The notes beneath the pieces are model-generated. The model searched no databases and had not been told where the DNA came from. It saw only the letters and a program-made list of their open reading frames with translations. From Hyphomicrobiales bacterium (GTDB taxonomy: Bacteria; Pseudomonadota; Alphaproteobacteria; Rhizobiales; Rhizobiaceae): 64,000 bases of DNA. The translations under genes were made by a program, and so were the position numbers. Of this stretch, positions 41,747 through 51,700 are shown piece by piece; the first letter of the stretch is position 1; each line of letters starts with the position of its first letter. The stretch lies in assembly GCA_900466875.1 (NCBI GenBank), contig UBNQ01000031.1, positions 62,001 to 126,000 on the forward strand, in the 5' to 3' direction.

Positions 41747-42784
41747 ATGGCTGCAATTATTGAAGACGGGAAGCTCCGGCTGACCGGCTACGTGGGTGAC
41801 TATTATTTCGAAGACGGTTTCACATCGCAGGACGTCGTTCTCGCGCTGGCTGGGGTCCAAGACACCGACCCTCTTGATGTATTCATCAACTCCGGTGGTG
41901 GCGTCGCGTCTGAAGGCGCCGCGATTCATGCGATCCTTATTTCCCGTGCCGGCACCACCAACATCATCGTCGAGGGTATTGCGGCGTCAGCGGCATCGTT
42001 GATCGCTATGGCTGGCGAGACCGTCACCATGTCTGCCGGTGCGGTGATGATGATCCACGATCCTGCCGGATACACGTTCGGCAACTCATCCGATCACAGC
42101 AAGACGATCGAGGCGCTGGAAGCCCTCGCGACGGCCTACTCTCGTGTCTACGCGGCCAAGTCCGGAAAAACTCCGGAAGAGTGCCGCGAGGTCATGAGGG
42201 CCGAGCGCTGGTTCACACCGGAAGAGGCGGTCAAGGAAGGGTTTGCCGACGAGACCACCGAACAGCAGGCCAAGCCTGTTGCTGCCTTCGATTATCGACT
42301 TTTTGCCCATGCGCCGAAAAATCTAACGACCATGGCGAAGAAAAAGAACTGGTCGCTTCCCGCGACTATGGCGGCTCCAGCCGCGCAACCCCGTCCACCA
42401 GAGGAGACCTCAATGACGGATAAGGAACGTGCGGACCAGCTTGCCGCCGAAAACGCCAAGCTGAAAGCAGATCTCGAAAATGCCAATGGCAGCATCGAGG
42501 CTGCCGTGAAATCCGATCGTGAGCGCCGTGGGGCGATCATGGCTCTCGAAGAAACCAAGGGTCGCGAGGCGCTTGCCGAGCATCTTTTCTCTCTTGGCAA
42601 CACGGTCGACCAGGCGAAAGCCACGCTCTCCGTCTCCCCAAAGACATCGGAGGAAGCTGAAGACGACTACCGGCCGCGCCGGATGAATGCGTCCGGTCTC
42701 AACAAGTCGACCGACGGCGGCGCCAAAAAGGGTGATCGTTCTGTTCTTTCGGCTTCCGTCGACCGCACCAACAAACGCCGCTAA
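41747..42784 (+). CDS. ClpP-type prohead protease with C-terminal scaffold region
   Basis: 345 residues from ATG 41747. Residues 1-~190 are a ClpP/S49-type serine protease: oxyanion glycine segment INSGGGVASEGAAI, nucleophile S81 in EGIAASAASL, H104 in MMIHDPAG. The C-terminal ~120 residues are charged and helical (scaffold), followed by a basic tail. This is the lambda gpC layout. An internal start at 42413 should give the scaffold alone. The protease trims scaffold and portal during head maturation. Confidence 0.9.
   Translation: MAAIIEDGKLRLTGYVGDYYFEDGFTSQDVVLALAGVQDTDPLDVFINSGGGVASEGAAIHAILISRAGTTNIIVEGIAASAASLIAMAGETVTMSAGAVMMIHDPAGYTFGNSSDHSKTIEALEALATAYSRVYAAKSGKTPEECREVMRAERWFTPEEAVKEGFADETTEQQAKPVAAFDYRLFAHAPKNLTTMAKKKNWSLPATMAAPAAQPRPPEETSMTDKERADQLAAENAKLKADLENANGSIEAAVKSDRERRGAIMALEETKGREALAEHLFSLGNTVDQAKATLSVSPKTSEEAEDDYRPRRMNASGLNKSTDGGAKKGDRSVLSASVDRTNKRR
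42413..42784 (+). CDS. Nested scaffolding protein (Nu3-like), internal start
   Basis: In-frame ATG 42413 inside the protease gene has AGAGGAG about 6 bases upstream, stronger than the site of the long gene. The 123-residue product is a classic scaffold: coiled-coil ADQLAAENAKLKADLENANG, then a basic C-terminus (VDRTNKRR) that would bind the capsid protein. Same arrangement as lambda C/Nu3. Confidence 0.75.
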   Translation: MTDKERADQLAAENAKLKADLENANGSIEAAVKSDRERRGAIMALEETKGREALAEHLFSLGNTVDQAKATLSVSPKTSEEAEDDYRPRRMNASGLNKSTDGGAKKGDRSVLSASVDRTNKRR

Positions 42785-42799
42785 CAGGAGGCCACCAAG

Positions 42800-43171
42800 A
42801 TGGTTACCCTTACTCAGGGCCTTCGCCCGACCGCTCATTACATCGTCTCTGAAGCCAACGGCTATCGCTCCCGTGAGCAGATCGTCATTGCCAGCGGGAG
42901 CGGAAAACTCGACGCCGGTGCGGTTCTCGGCAAAATCACGGCAAGCGGCAAGTACAAGCCGTACACCGCAGCGGCCACAGATGGCAGCCAGAACGCCGCT
43001 GCCATCCTTTATGAAGGATGTGACGCCACGTCCGCAGATGTTCGCCGCACCGTGACCGCGCGGGACTCTGAAATTCACGCCGACGTGCTCGTATGGGCAG
43101 CTGGCGTTACCGACCCCCAGAAAACCACCGCGCTTACCGCTCTTGCGGCGCTCGGCATCGCCGCCCGCTAA
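42800..43171 (+). CDS. Head decoration protein, lambda gpD type
   Basis: 123 residues. GAVLGKITASGKYKPYTAAA and AAAILYEGCDATSADVRRTV are characteristic of gpD, which sits as trimers on the mature capsid and stabilises it. A GGAGG-type ribosome site precedes ATG 42800. It follows protease/scaffold and precedes the capsid gene exactly as in lambda. Confidence 0.92.
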   Translation: MVTLTQGLRPTAHYIVSEANGYRSREQIVIASGSGKLDAGAVLGKITASGKYKPYTAAATDGSQNAAAILYEGCDATSADVRRTVTARDSEIHADVLVWAAGVTDPQKTTALTALAALGIAAR

Positions 43172-43186
43172 GGAGGGGCAAAATCA

Positions 43187-44215
43187 ATGGCTCTTGTAGC
43201 AGATATTTTCAATCAGAATGCCTGGGGCGTGATCGAGGTGCAGGAGGAGATCGTCGAGCGCGTCGATTTCAAGCCTCAGCTTCTTGGCACTTTGGGCCTC
43301 TTTGCTCCAATCTATTCCCGTTCGCGGACAATCGGCATCGTTGACCGCGAAGGTCATCGCAGCCTCATTCCGACATCTGCGAATGGCGCTCCGCTGGAAG
43401 AACTTATTCCTGCGGGTGCCAAGGTGCGTACCGAGCAGGCCGTCCGTCTCGCCAAGGGCTCGACGATTTACTCGGCGGAGCTTGCTGGGGTCGCCGCGCT
43501 CCCCTTCGAAGAGCAGACCGTCGAGGCTGCCGACGAAGTGACATATCGCACCGGGGCTATCAAGGAAGACATGGAGCTGACCTGGGAGCACATGCGTTTT
43601 GGTGCGGTGCAGGGCAAGGTCCTCGACGCCGATGGCTCCACGGTGCTCATCAACTGGTATACGTTCTGGGGGATCGCCGAGCCGACCGAGATTAACTTCG
43701 CTCTGGATAATCCTGACACCGACGTGCGCAAGAAGTGCCGTGAGCTGAAGCGCAAGATGCAGAAAGCTGCCAAGGGTGTGTGGACACCTAACACCAAGGT
43801 CGGCTCGCTGGTCGGTGATACTTTCTTTGACATGCTCGTCGCGCATCCCAGTGTCGAAAAAACCAAGCTGAACACGGATCGCGCGGTAACTCTGGAGAAT
43901 ATCGAGGGCTACTCCTCGATTGAGATCGAGGGGATCGTGTTCATCAACTATCAGGGAACTGATGATGAAAGCACGATCGCGATCGGTACCGAGAAGGCTC
44001 GCTTCTTCCCTATCGGCGCTCGCGGCGCCTTCCAGGTGGGCTGGGCACCTGCAAGTGAATTCAAGCCGTACCTGAACAAACGCGGTCAGGAATTCTATGG
44101 TCTGCTGCTGACTGACCCATCCGGTCGTGACGAATGGGATCGCGTCGAACTCTACAGCTATCCGTTGTTCATCTGCACGCGTCCGGAAATGCTGTTGGTA
44201 GCTCGGGCGAAGTAG
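43187..44215 (+). CDS. Major capsid protein, lambda gpE type
   Basis: 342 residues, the size of lambda gpE (341). NRTIG-type strand (here YSRSRTIGIVDREGHRSLIP), MELTWEHMRFGAVQGKVLDA and FPIGARGAFQVGWAPA are conserved E-family features of the HK97 fold. Strong AGGAGG ribosome site. A stable hairpin follows the stop. Confidence 0.94.
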   Translation: MALVADIFNQNAWGVIEVQEEIVERVDFKPQLLGTLGLFAPIYSRSRTIGIVDREGHRSLIPTSANGAPLEELIPAGAKVRTEQAVRLAKGSTIYSAELAGVAALPFEEQTVEAADEVTYRTGAIKEDMELTWEHMRFGAVQGKVLDADGSTVLINWYTFWGIAEPTEINFALDNPDTDVRKKCRELKRKMQKAAKGVWTPNTKVGSLVGDTFFDMLVAHPSVEKTKLNTDRAVTLENIEGYSSIEIEGIVFINYQGTDDESTIAIGTEKARFFPIGARGAFQVGWAPASEFKPYLNKRGQEFYGLLLTDPSGRDEWDRVELYSYPLFICTRPEMLLVARAK

Positions 44216-44228
44216 CCAAACCCCTCCA

Positions 44229-44247
44229 CGGGCGCCGGTGGCGCCCG
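44229..44247 (+). other. Hairpin after the capsid gene
   Basis: An 8-bp GC stem CGGGCGCC/GGCGCCCG with a GGT loop and no T tract. Likely an mRNA 3'-end stabiliser for the capsid message rather than a terminator. Confidence 0.55.
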
Positions 44248-44268
44248 ACCATCCCAAAGGAGATTGAG

Positions 44269-44508
44269 ATGACAAGCAAGGTCGTGACCGAAGCCGGTTT
44301 TTACAACGGCAAATTCCTGAAGGCGGGGATGAGCTATGACGACGAAGGTGTTTCCGAAGGCGGCGCGGACGTGCCGCATAAGGTGGACCTTGGCAGCCTT
44401 ACCAAGGACGAACTGGTCGCCGAAGCGAAAGCTCGCGGCGTGGAGATGGATTCCTCTAAGACGAAAGCCGAGATTATTGCCGCCATTGACGCCGCGAGTG
44501 CTTCCTGA
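44269..44508 (+). CDS. Small head protein with SAP/HeH-like domain
   Basis: 79 residues with AAGGAG ribosome site. The C-terminal LGSLTKDELVAEAKARGVEM and SSKTKAEIIAAIDA form a helix-extended-loop-helix (Rho-N/SAP-like) motif found in phage head genes at the lambda FI position, where such proteins assist DNA packaging. Confidence 0.7.
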   Translation: MTSKVVTEAGFYNGKFLKAGMSYDDEGVSEGGADVPHKVDLGSLTKDELVAEAKARGVEMDSSKTKAEIIAAIDAASAS

Positions 44509-44891
44509 TGCCGGTCGCAGCACGGTTTCACGAGCTTCGAAATCGCGTCGTCGAGACGGTCGACCTGAAGTTCGCCGAACCCGTGCGGCTGTCTCCGATG
44601 AAGAATGGACTGACCGACCCCGACCGCCCTCAGATCACGATTGAGGGCGTTCTTCGCACGGGGGCGAGCAAAGGCGGCAGCATGGAGGGCGGACAGGGCA
44701 GAGGATGGCGAAGCCGCCTGCAAGCCGGTACCGCTGAATTGCACGTCGATCGGGCAGTGTTTCCTGACTTGTCCGCCAAGAAAGGCGATGCTCTGCGCGC
44801 GGTCTCACGAGCCGGGGAACCGGCTTTCGAAGTGTTGTCGATCGATGATCGCAATCATTCCCGATATATCATCGCATTGGGTGAAAAATGA
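44508..44891 (+). CDS. Head-tail joining/completion protein (FII position)
   Basis: 127 residues, start overlapping the preceding stop (TGATG). Strand-rich: ARFHELRNRVVETVDLKFAE, then AELHVDRAVFPDLSAKKGDA and FEVLSIDDRNHSRYIIALGE, which read like a small beta-barrel connector. Lambda gpFII-like by position and fold look; the family is not certain. Confidence 0.6.
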   Translation: MPVAARFHELRNRVVETVDLKFAEPVRLSPMKNGLTDPDRPQITIEGVLRTGASKGGSMEGGQGRGWRSRLQAGTAELHVDRAVFPDLSAKKGDALRAVSRAGEPAFEVLSIDDRNHSRYIIALGEK

Positions 44892-45646
44892 GCCTTGTTC
44901 GGATTGCCGTCCGTATCGCTGCAATTGAGGCGCTGCGCGGCCGGACACTGTTCGGGGATAATGTCCTCGACAGTGAGATCGGCACCCTTCAGGTCGACGC
45001 CGATGGCAATCTCCGCACTGAGGAGGATGCGCCTTTCATCAGCGTCTACACTGACGCGGCGACCACGCGGGACATCGACATTGACCTGCGCAGTTTTGCC
45101 GTGAATGGCGCAACCGAGATCCTGTTCGAAGCCGGGATTACGGCGGCGATGACGGAAACTGATCCCGATACCGATGCGTCAGTTCTCATCGGGATTGGTG
45201 TCCCGGCGACAGATCGCTCGTTTGAATTCAGTCTCGACATGGTCGCTCGCCAGATCGGTGACATCCTTGTTGATGAGGACAACGAGTGGGCCGAGATCTT
45301 CCGGCTCTTTATTCAGCGCTCTATCCGGATCGACCACGCTCGCACTGGTGGGACGAATGACGGGCTGCGGCTTGCCGGGCGACAGCTCAAGCTTACCGCG
45401 CTGCTGATGAATGATCCTGTCGCAGGTGAGGTCTTGAAGCCGACTTCGGTAATGGCTCGCTTCTTTGCGAAGGCGGAGGAGCTGACCAACCCGGAACTCG
45501 TCTCCTACATCACCGCGATGAAAGCCCAGATCAACCCTGATCCTACAGCCTGGGGAACGCCCTCTCGCCGCTACGGTCTGACGAAGGATGAGGGGTCGGC
45601 CATGCTGGTCGATGATTTCACAAATGATTCCGAAGTTCCTGCCTGA
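44888..45646 (+). CDS. Hypothetical tail-completion protein
   Basis: 252 residues, overlapping both neighbours. AIEALRGRTLFGDNVLDSEI, AAMTETDPDTDASVLIGIGV and ILVDEDNEWAEIFRLFIQRS suggest a tail terminator-like alpha/beta fold. It lies at the border between the lambda-like head module and the P2-like tail module, where a joining protein is needed. Assigned by position. Confidence 0.62.
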   Translation: MSLVRIAVRIAAIEALRGRTLFGDNVLDSEIGTLQVDADGNLRTEEDAPFISVYTDAATTRDIDIDLRSFAVNGATEILFEAGITAAMTETDPDTDASVLIGIGVPATDRSFEFSLDMVARQIGDILVDEDNEWAEIFRLFIQRSIRIDHARTGGTNDGLRLAGRQLKLTALLMNDPVAGEVLKPTSVMARFFAKAEELTNPELVSYITAMKAQINPDPTAWGTPSRRYGLTKDEGSAMLVDDFTNDSEVPA

Positions 45647-46160
45647 ACAGATTGCCGATATCTATCATCGGATTGCCGAGATTGAGCGTCGGGGCCGCAA
45701 TCGAAAGCGGACGGGGACTGTGGTCGAGGTCGATCATGAGAAGGGTCTCTATCGGGTGCGCCTCTCCGAGCAGGGGCAGAAACCCTTTCTTACCGGTTGG
45801 ATCAAGCCCCGGCAGTTGGGGGCAGGACAAGTCAAGATCGACGTCCTGCTCTCCAAAGACGAGCAGGTAGATGTGGTATCCGAAAGCGGCGACCTGACCG
45901 ATGCTCAGATCGATTTGAGCACGTATTCCGAGAAGAACCCGCGGACAAATTCCAGCGCGCCTTTCTCCGTCCATATCGGCGGCACGGTCTTCGAGATGAG
46001 CGGCGATGAAATCACGCTGAAGTCCGGCCGGCTGAAGATTGATGCCGATGTCGAGATTACCGGCGCGATCCTGACCCACAACGACAGAAACATCGGCGCG
46101 GATCACAAGCATACCGGTGTCGAGAGCGGCAGTGACAGCACTGGCCCACCAGAGGAGTAG
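45624..46160 (+). CDS. Baseplate assembly protein gpV (tail spike)
   Basis: 178 residues from ATG 45624 (ATG 45612 possible). The OB-fold segment RKRTGTVVEVDHEKGLYRVR with WIKPRQLGAG is followed by a beta-helical spike region (FSVHIGGTVFEMSGDEITLK, LKIDADVEITG) and ends in HKHTGVESGSDSTGPP. This is P2 gpV, the membrane-piercing spike at the baseplate centre. The start overlaps the upstream gene. Confidence 0.9.
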   Translation: MIPKFLPEQIADIYHRIAEIERRGRNRKRTGTVVEVDHEKGLYRVRLSEQGQKPFLTGWIKPRQLGAGQVKIDVLLSKDEQVDVVSESGDLTDAQIDLSTYSEKNPRTNSSAPFSVHIGGTVFEMSGDEITLKSGRLKIDADVEITGAILTHNDRNIGADHKHTGVESGSDSTGPPEE

Positions 46161-46164
46161 GACG

Positions 46165-46377
46165 ATGAGCGATATCAAGAGCTATCGGGTGCGCCGGGCC
46201 GGAGAGGTTGCGGGCGTCTGGAGAGAGAAAGGCTCGACCATCTCTTTGACCGACCGGCAGGCGCAGGAACTGGCGCCGCCCTTCGGTCATGTGGTCGAGC
46301 TGATAACCGGCGACAAGGATGAAGTTGATGGCAAGCTCGCTCGGCGTCAGCGCCGTAACCGGAAAGCGGCTGAGTGA
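46165..46377 (+). CDS. Small hypothetical baseplate-region protein
   Basis: 70 residues, AGGAG ribosome site before ATG 46165. SYRVRRAGEVAGVWREKGST and LTDRQAQELAPPFGHVVELI look like a short beta domain. It overlaps the gp25-like gene by 59 bases. No function recognised. Confidence 0.65.
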   Translation: MSDIKSYRVRRAGEVAGVWREKGSTISLTDRQAQELAPPFGHVVELITGDKDEVDGKLARRQRRNRKAAE

Positions 46378-46702
46378 TTGGCAGCACGTCGAGCAGTCAA
46401 TCGGGAAGATCCTGAAGACGCCGATCGGCGCTCGCGTCATGCGGCGCGACTTTGGCTCTGACCTTCCCGACCTGGTCGACCAGAAAATGACGCCCCGAAA
46501 CATTCTCGCGGTCTATGCCGCGGCCGCCACTGCGATCGAGAAATGGGAACCGCGCTTCCGGATGAAGCGGGGCCAGGTCCTGAGGGCGACGGCGGGCGGT
46601 CAGCTGCATCTTGTGGTCACGGGCGTCTATTTCCCGCGGGGACATCTGGGGGACTATTCAGTCTCCGAAGATCGCACCGCGAGGGTCCTTTTTACTCGAT
46701 AA
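46319..46702 (+). CDS. Baseplate wedge protein gpW/gp25
   Basis: 127 residues; ATG 46328 is an alternative start. HVEQSIGKILKTPIGARVMR, RDFGSDLPDLVD and the YAAAATAIEKWEPRFRM segment are hallmarks of the GPW/gp25 family, the lysozyme-related-named but structural wedge component of contractile tails. It lies between V and J as in P2. Confidence 0.93.
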   Translation: MKLMASSLGVSAVTGKRLSDWQHVEQSIGKILKTPIGARVMRRDFGSDLPDLVDQKMTPRNILAVYAAAATAIEKWEPRFRMKRGQVLRATAGGQLHLVVTGVYFPRGHLGDYSVSEDRTARVLFTR

Positions 46703-46717
46703 ATTTGAGGAGCGGTC

Positions 46718-47599
46718 ATGAGTGGCAGCCTCGACCTGTCATTGCTTCCGGCTCCGACCATTGTCGAAGTATTGGACAATGAAACCATTGTAGGCCGGCA
46801 GAAGGCTACTTTCGCCGCGCTGTGGCAGGCGGTCAGGGATGCCAATCCTTCGCTGAACCTGCCGGACTATGACGTCCTCATGCTCGAAACCGATCCGATT
46901 GTGATCGGCAATGAGGCGGAAAGCTACCGTGAGACGCTGCTGCGGGCGCGCATCAACGAAGTCGGCAAGGCAAACCTGCTGGCTTTTGCTCGCGGGGGTG
47001 ATCTTGATCATCTTGCTGCTTTTTATGACGTGGTCCGTCTTCCCGGCGAGGTGGATGATCGGCTCCTCACGCGCGTCATCCTTGCCCTTCAGGGTCGTTC
47101 CACCGGTGGCACGGCAGAGCGGTATCAGGCTGTCGCCATGGCGGCGGATCTGCGCGTTCGGGATGTCATCGTTTATGTGGTGGGACGTAGCCCGCTGATC
47201 CATGTCGCAGTGTACTCGACGGATCCCAACGGTGTCGCGTCGGCGGACTTGCTTGCCAAGGTTGATGCAGCGCTGCAGGACCCAACGGTCCGGATGGTCA
47301 ATGACACCATTGAGGTCGAAAGTGCGGTTCTCAGCGTCGTCAACCTTTCGGCCGACATCTGGTTTCTGCCGGATGCTGACGCCGATACGCTCACGCGAGC
47401 GGAGGAAAATCTCCGTTCTGCATGGGCAACCGCCCGCGCTCTGGGTCGGGATCTGACGGAAAGCTGGTGGACGTCGAAGCTGATGATAGCGGGCGTCCAT
47501 AAGGTCAAGGCAACCACGGTCGGCGATATCGTCGTACCGCCTGCCTCGGCTGTTTCCATCGGGACGATCGTACTTACGAACAAAGGTCGGGCATTCTGA
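46718..47599 (+). CDS. Baseplate assembly protein J
   Basis: 293 residues. LPDYDVLMLETDPIVIGNEA, INEVGKANLLAFARGGDLDH (marked by the LAFARG.DLDHLAAFY pattern) and the beta-rich C-terminal part ending VVPPASAVSIGTIVLTNKG belong to the P2 gpJ family, the outer wedge of the baseplate. Good AGGAG ribosome site. The stop overlaps the next start. Confidence 0.92.
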   Translation: MSGSLDLSLLPAPTIVEVLDNETIVGRQKATFAALWQAVRDANPSLNLPDYDVLMLETDPIVIGNEAESYRETLLRARINEVGKANLLAFARGGDLDHLAAFYDVVRLPGEVDDRLLTRVILALQGRSTGGTAERYQAVAMAADLRVRDVIVYVVGRSPLIHVAVYSTDPNGVASADLLAKVDAALQDPTVRMVNDTIEVESAVLSVVNLSADIWFLPDADADTLTRAEENLRSAWATARALGRDLTESWWTSKLMIAGVHKVKATTVGDIVVPPASAVSIGTIVLTNKGRAF

Positions 47600-48720
47600 T
47601 GGTGTCGCTTCTCCCCTCTCAAAGCTCGGATGTTTTCGAGCTGACGCTTGAAGCGTCGATCGAGCCTCGTTGGGCTGTCCTTGCGGAGGGTGCGGATTCG
47701 GTTCGAGGCATCAAGTTCGAGCCCCCGATCTCATTCTTGCCGTTTCTCATCTACGAGTACGGCCTTGGAGAGCTGACGCCGTATATCTCGAACCTCTACA
47801 CGCTGATCATTCAGCGTGAGGGTGTGAACTGGCAGCGCCTGCGGGGCACGCCAGCTGCGGTTTCGAAGGGTCTAGGCTGGATCTCGCAGTCGGGAACCCT
47901 TGAAGACGCCTGGCACGGCCGCGCATTCTGGAACAGCACGCAGCTGACGCTCGACATGTTGCCGTCCAGAGATAGCCCCGACCTTGAGCAGATCGAAGGC
48001 ATAACCCGGCTTTCGCTGCCTCTGCGATCGCATCTTCGTCGCGTCGTTCATGGTTATGACGTCGGGGCTTGCGAGGCTGATCGCAGCTATTTTGACGGAT
48101 GCATGCTCGATCGGGAGAGCGGCGTCGTCGCAACCAACGCTGAGACCCTGTGGTCTTTTGGTCGGCGGACTGAGTTGGTCCACCTGCTTACCGAGCAGGA
48201 AGGTCTGGCGCTCGGGAATTGGCTTGCGCCGGTCGACGATACCGGCCTGATGTGGGCATCCATGCAATACCCATGGGTGACCGCCACGTTCCAGTGGGCA
48301 AACAGTCCGGCTTCTCAGCGTCGAGCACTGATGGCGGCATGGTTCCCGCAGCGGTCTATCTATCTGACGTTCAAGACGGCAGCTGGCGCCGTGATCGGCC
48401 ATCGCCGTACTCGGGCGAACCGGGTGGTGCGTGAAACGAGCGAAGGGCTATATTCTGTCCAGGGCACGTCATATCGGCCCGAGGCTGGTGGTCCGAATGT
48501 CTACATCGAAGCGATGACCGACTTTGCGGACGCCTCAGACATAGAGGCGGCATCAATCGAGCTGACGATCGGGCCGGCGCTGGCCTCCGGAGTGAAGCCC
48601 GGTAAGCTCTGGCTTTCGCCGGGCGAGTTGGTTGGCGGATCGCCGCTTTCTCTCGGCGCTGTGTCTCTTCCCTTGCGAAAAACAGTTCGCGACCAAGTAA
48701 AAATTCTTTTGAGGTTCTAA
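47599..48720 (+). CDS. Tail protein I-like baseplate protein
   Basis: 373 residues, longer than P2 gpI (about 180). The first ~200 residues have the gpI look: FLPFLIYEYGLGELTPYISN, GTPAAVSKGLGWISQSGTLE and the WHGRAFWNSTQLTLDMLPSR region. The remainder may be a beta-rich attachment domain. Placed between J and the fibre genes as in P2. Overlaps both neighbours by one to two bases. Confidence 0.75.
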   Translation: MVSLLPSQSSDVFELTLEASIEPRWAVLAEGADSVRGIKFEPPISFLPFLIYEYGLGELTPYISNLYTLIIQREGVNWQRLRGTPAAVSKGLGWISQSGTLEDAWHGRAFWNSTQLTLDMLPSRDSPDLEQIEGITRLSLPLRSHLRRVVHGYDVGACEADRSYFDGCMLDRESGVVATNAETLWSFGRRTELVHLLTEQEGLALGNWLAPVDDTGLMWASMQYPWVTATFQWANSPASQRRALMAAWFPQRSIYLTFKTAAGAVIGHRRTRANRVVRETSEGLYSVQGTSYRPEAGGPNVYIEAMTDFADASDIEAASIELTIGPALASGVKPGKLWLSPGELVGGSPLSLGAVSLPLRKTVRDQVKILLRF

Positions 48721-51700
48721 TGGCTCACGAACACGAAAGCGGCTTGCCGTTTGCGTTTGATCGCGCATCGGGCAAGCCCGAGCAGCAGTCTGTTGTCTTC
48801 TATGGCGAGCGTCCCTTCATTCAGGGTGCTGAAATGAACGACATGCAGGCGATCATCCGGGGGCGCCACGATCGTCTCGGCCGTCTTGTAGCCGGGGATG
48901 GTGACCGGATCGAGCGGGCGGATGCCGTCGTCGATGGTGAAGCGCAGTCGGTGGCTCTCACAGAAGGCAGCATCTATGTCGCTGGCGACATAATGCCCGT
49001 TGCGGCGGCTGTTCTGGCTGCTGTTCCGATGGTTGGTCGCGTCGAGATCGGCGTGCGCCTGACCACAACCTACCTTACTCATGAGGATGATCCGTCTTTG
49101 GTCGGTCTCGTCCCCGGATCTCTTGCCGAAGGCGAGCCGGGTGCAGCCAGAGAAGTGGCTTCTATCTCGTGGGCGATGGAAGGCGACGGTGGAGAAGGCG
49201 ACTTCTTCAGCGTCTACACCCTTCTGGATGGCACTATCCTCGACCAGACCGGGCCGTCGATCCTCGAACCTGCGATGCAGGCTCTTGCGACCTATGACCG
49301 CCCGAATGGCAACTACGTCGTCTCGGGATGCCGTGTCACCTTTCTCGGCACCAATTCCGGTCAGCAGCTGTTCTCCATCGAGGCGGGCGAAGCGAACATC
49401 TTCGGTTTCAAGCGGACGCGCCTGGCTGCAATCCGCCATAGCCAGCAGATGCAATGGGAAGAGATTGCGATCCCGGGCGAGACCAAGACCTATACCGGTG
49501 GCGCCTCGAACACCTTTACCGTCGATCAGGCACCGATCGGCGTGATCAACTCCATCCTTCTGACGAAGGAAAAGACCGTAACCCTGACCCGTGGCGCGAT
49601 CGTCAATGGTGCGGACGCGTTGCCAGACTCGAGTATCGTTTCGGTGTCGAACGTTTCGCAGGGCGGCACGGTCTATGCATCGCCTGCCAGCTACAGCCTC
49701 ATCAGCGGCAATATCGACTGGGCTCCGGCTGGCGCCGAACCTGCGGCTGGATCGACTTACTCCGTCACCTATCGATATCGGGCGTCCGTCGCGGCCGACG
49801 AGTTTACGAACACGACGTTCAAGGTGTCGGGCGGCGCAACGGGCGGTGATGTGATCATTGCCTACACGCGCAAACTTCCTCGTGTAGATCGGCTTTGCCT
49901 TCAGCAGGATGGGTCGCCGATCTATCTCAACGGCGTCCCGGCTCGCGTCGGGCCAGTGCCTCCGAGTGTTCCTTCGGATGCGCTGAAGCTTTGCCAGATC
50001 TATAATGACTGGATGTCCGATCCTATCGTGACCAACGAATTGGTCTTGGCTCTGACGAAAGAACAGGAGTGGCGTTTCTACAATCGCATTCTTGACCTCG
50101 ACCGGCTTGTTCAGCTTGAGCGCGGCAAGAGTGCAATCGATTCAAAGGAGCCTGTTGCGAAAAAGGGGATGTTTGTTGATCCCTTCCTCGACGACACCTA
50201 CCGCGATGCCGGTTCGGCCCAGACTGGGTCGATCGGTGAGGGGATGTTGCAGCTGGCCATCAGGCCGACCTTCTACACGACGACACTGATCGATGCTGTC
50301 ATGCTCGACTATGTCGAGGAAGAAATCGTGTCGCAGCCACTGGTGACCGGCTGTGTGAAGATCAATCCTTATGCCAACTTCCTTCCGCTGCCTGGCGCCC
50401 TGAAGCTGACGCCAGCTGTCGACTTCTGGACGGAAAGCCAGACGACGTGGCTGTCTCCGCAAACGCAAGAGTTCAATCGTGGTGTCCGCACTGACGGTGG
50501 TCCACTGGAGACGCGTTCGACGGATGAGCAGCTGGTCGACAATCGTGTGGAGAAGCTGACGTTCCTGAGGCAGATTGCTGTCGTGTTTCGTATCAGCGGC
50601 TTTTCGCCTGGCGAGATCCTGCAAACCCTGACCTTCGACGGGTTGAATGTGAAGCCTCCGGGAACGCAGACGGCGAACTCCGATGGCATCATCAGCGGGA
50701 ATTTCACGATCCCCGCCAATGTCACGGCTGGTAGCAAGGTTGTCAGCGCGAAGGGCCAAGGCGGCACGACCGCCTCGGCGCTTTTCACCGGGCAAGGCAC
50801 GCTCGAAGTCGACGTCATGCGGCGCGTGACCACGATAGAATCGTGGACTGAGCCGCAACTTGTGCAGATGCCGCCTTCAACGCCCAACGTCAGGCCTCCC
50901 AATCCTTGGGGCGGCAATAACGATGGCGGGAGCGGAAACAATGACAGCGACCCGCAGGCGCAAATGTTTGCAGTTCCGGAATTGCGCCAGATTATCGGCG
51001 TGGATTTCCGTCTCTGCAAGATCGGCGATCCGAACCGAGGCCTGCTGATCAATCAGGTGACGATCGATAACGGGTATCCGACCACGGACGTTGTGGCCCA
51101 GATCCCGGTATCGATGAAGAACGCTGTCATTGGCTGGAAGTCGGCGAGATACCCGCTGCCTGTCACCACGCCTTCCGACCGGAAACATGCTTTCGTCATC
51201 AAGACCGATGACAACGAGCACTCTGTGTCTCTGGCGAAACTTGGTGGGTTCGATGCAAGCCGTCAGCAGAAGGTGACGTCGCATCCCTATGTGACCGGCC
51301 CTCGCTTTGACAGCGTCAATGCTGCGACGTGGACCGCTCATCAGGATGAGGCTCTCGCCTTCAAGCTCGTTGCGGCAAAATACCCGGTCACGACCAAAAC
51401 CGTGGATCTTGGCACCTTCGCCTTGACGCAGGCTTCGGACCTTCAGGTCCGGGCGGCGGTGGAGTTGCCTAGCTCCGGATGTAGCGTGGTGTTCGAAATC
51501 GAGCGAACGAATGGCACGATCTACAAGCTCCTGCCATTCCAGGTGTTGCAACTCACCGAGTTCATCACCGAAGTGGTTCAGCTGCGGGCTGTCCTGAAGG
51601 GTACCGCAAAGCTGTCGCCGATCCTGTATGCGCCTGTCCAGCTGGTTGCCGGCAAGATCGACACGTCGCTCACCTACATCACACGATCGATGACCTTGGG

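Noticed and set aside
46175-46387. Other-strand short frames in the tail region
   Set aside because: They overlap well-supported tail genes completely and show no motif.
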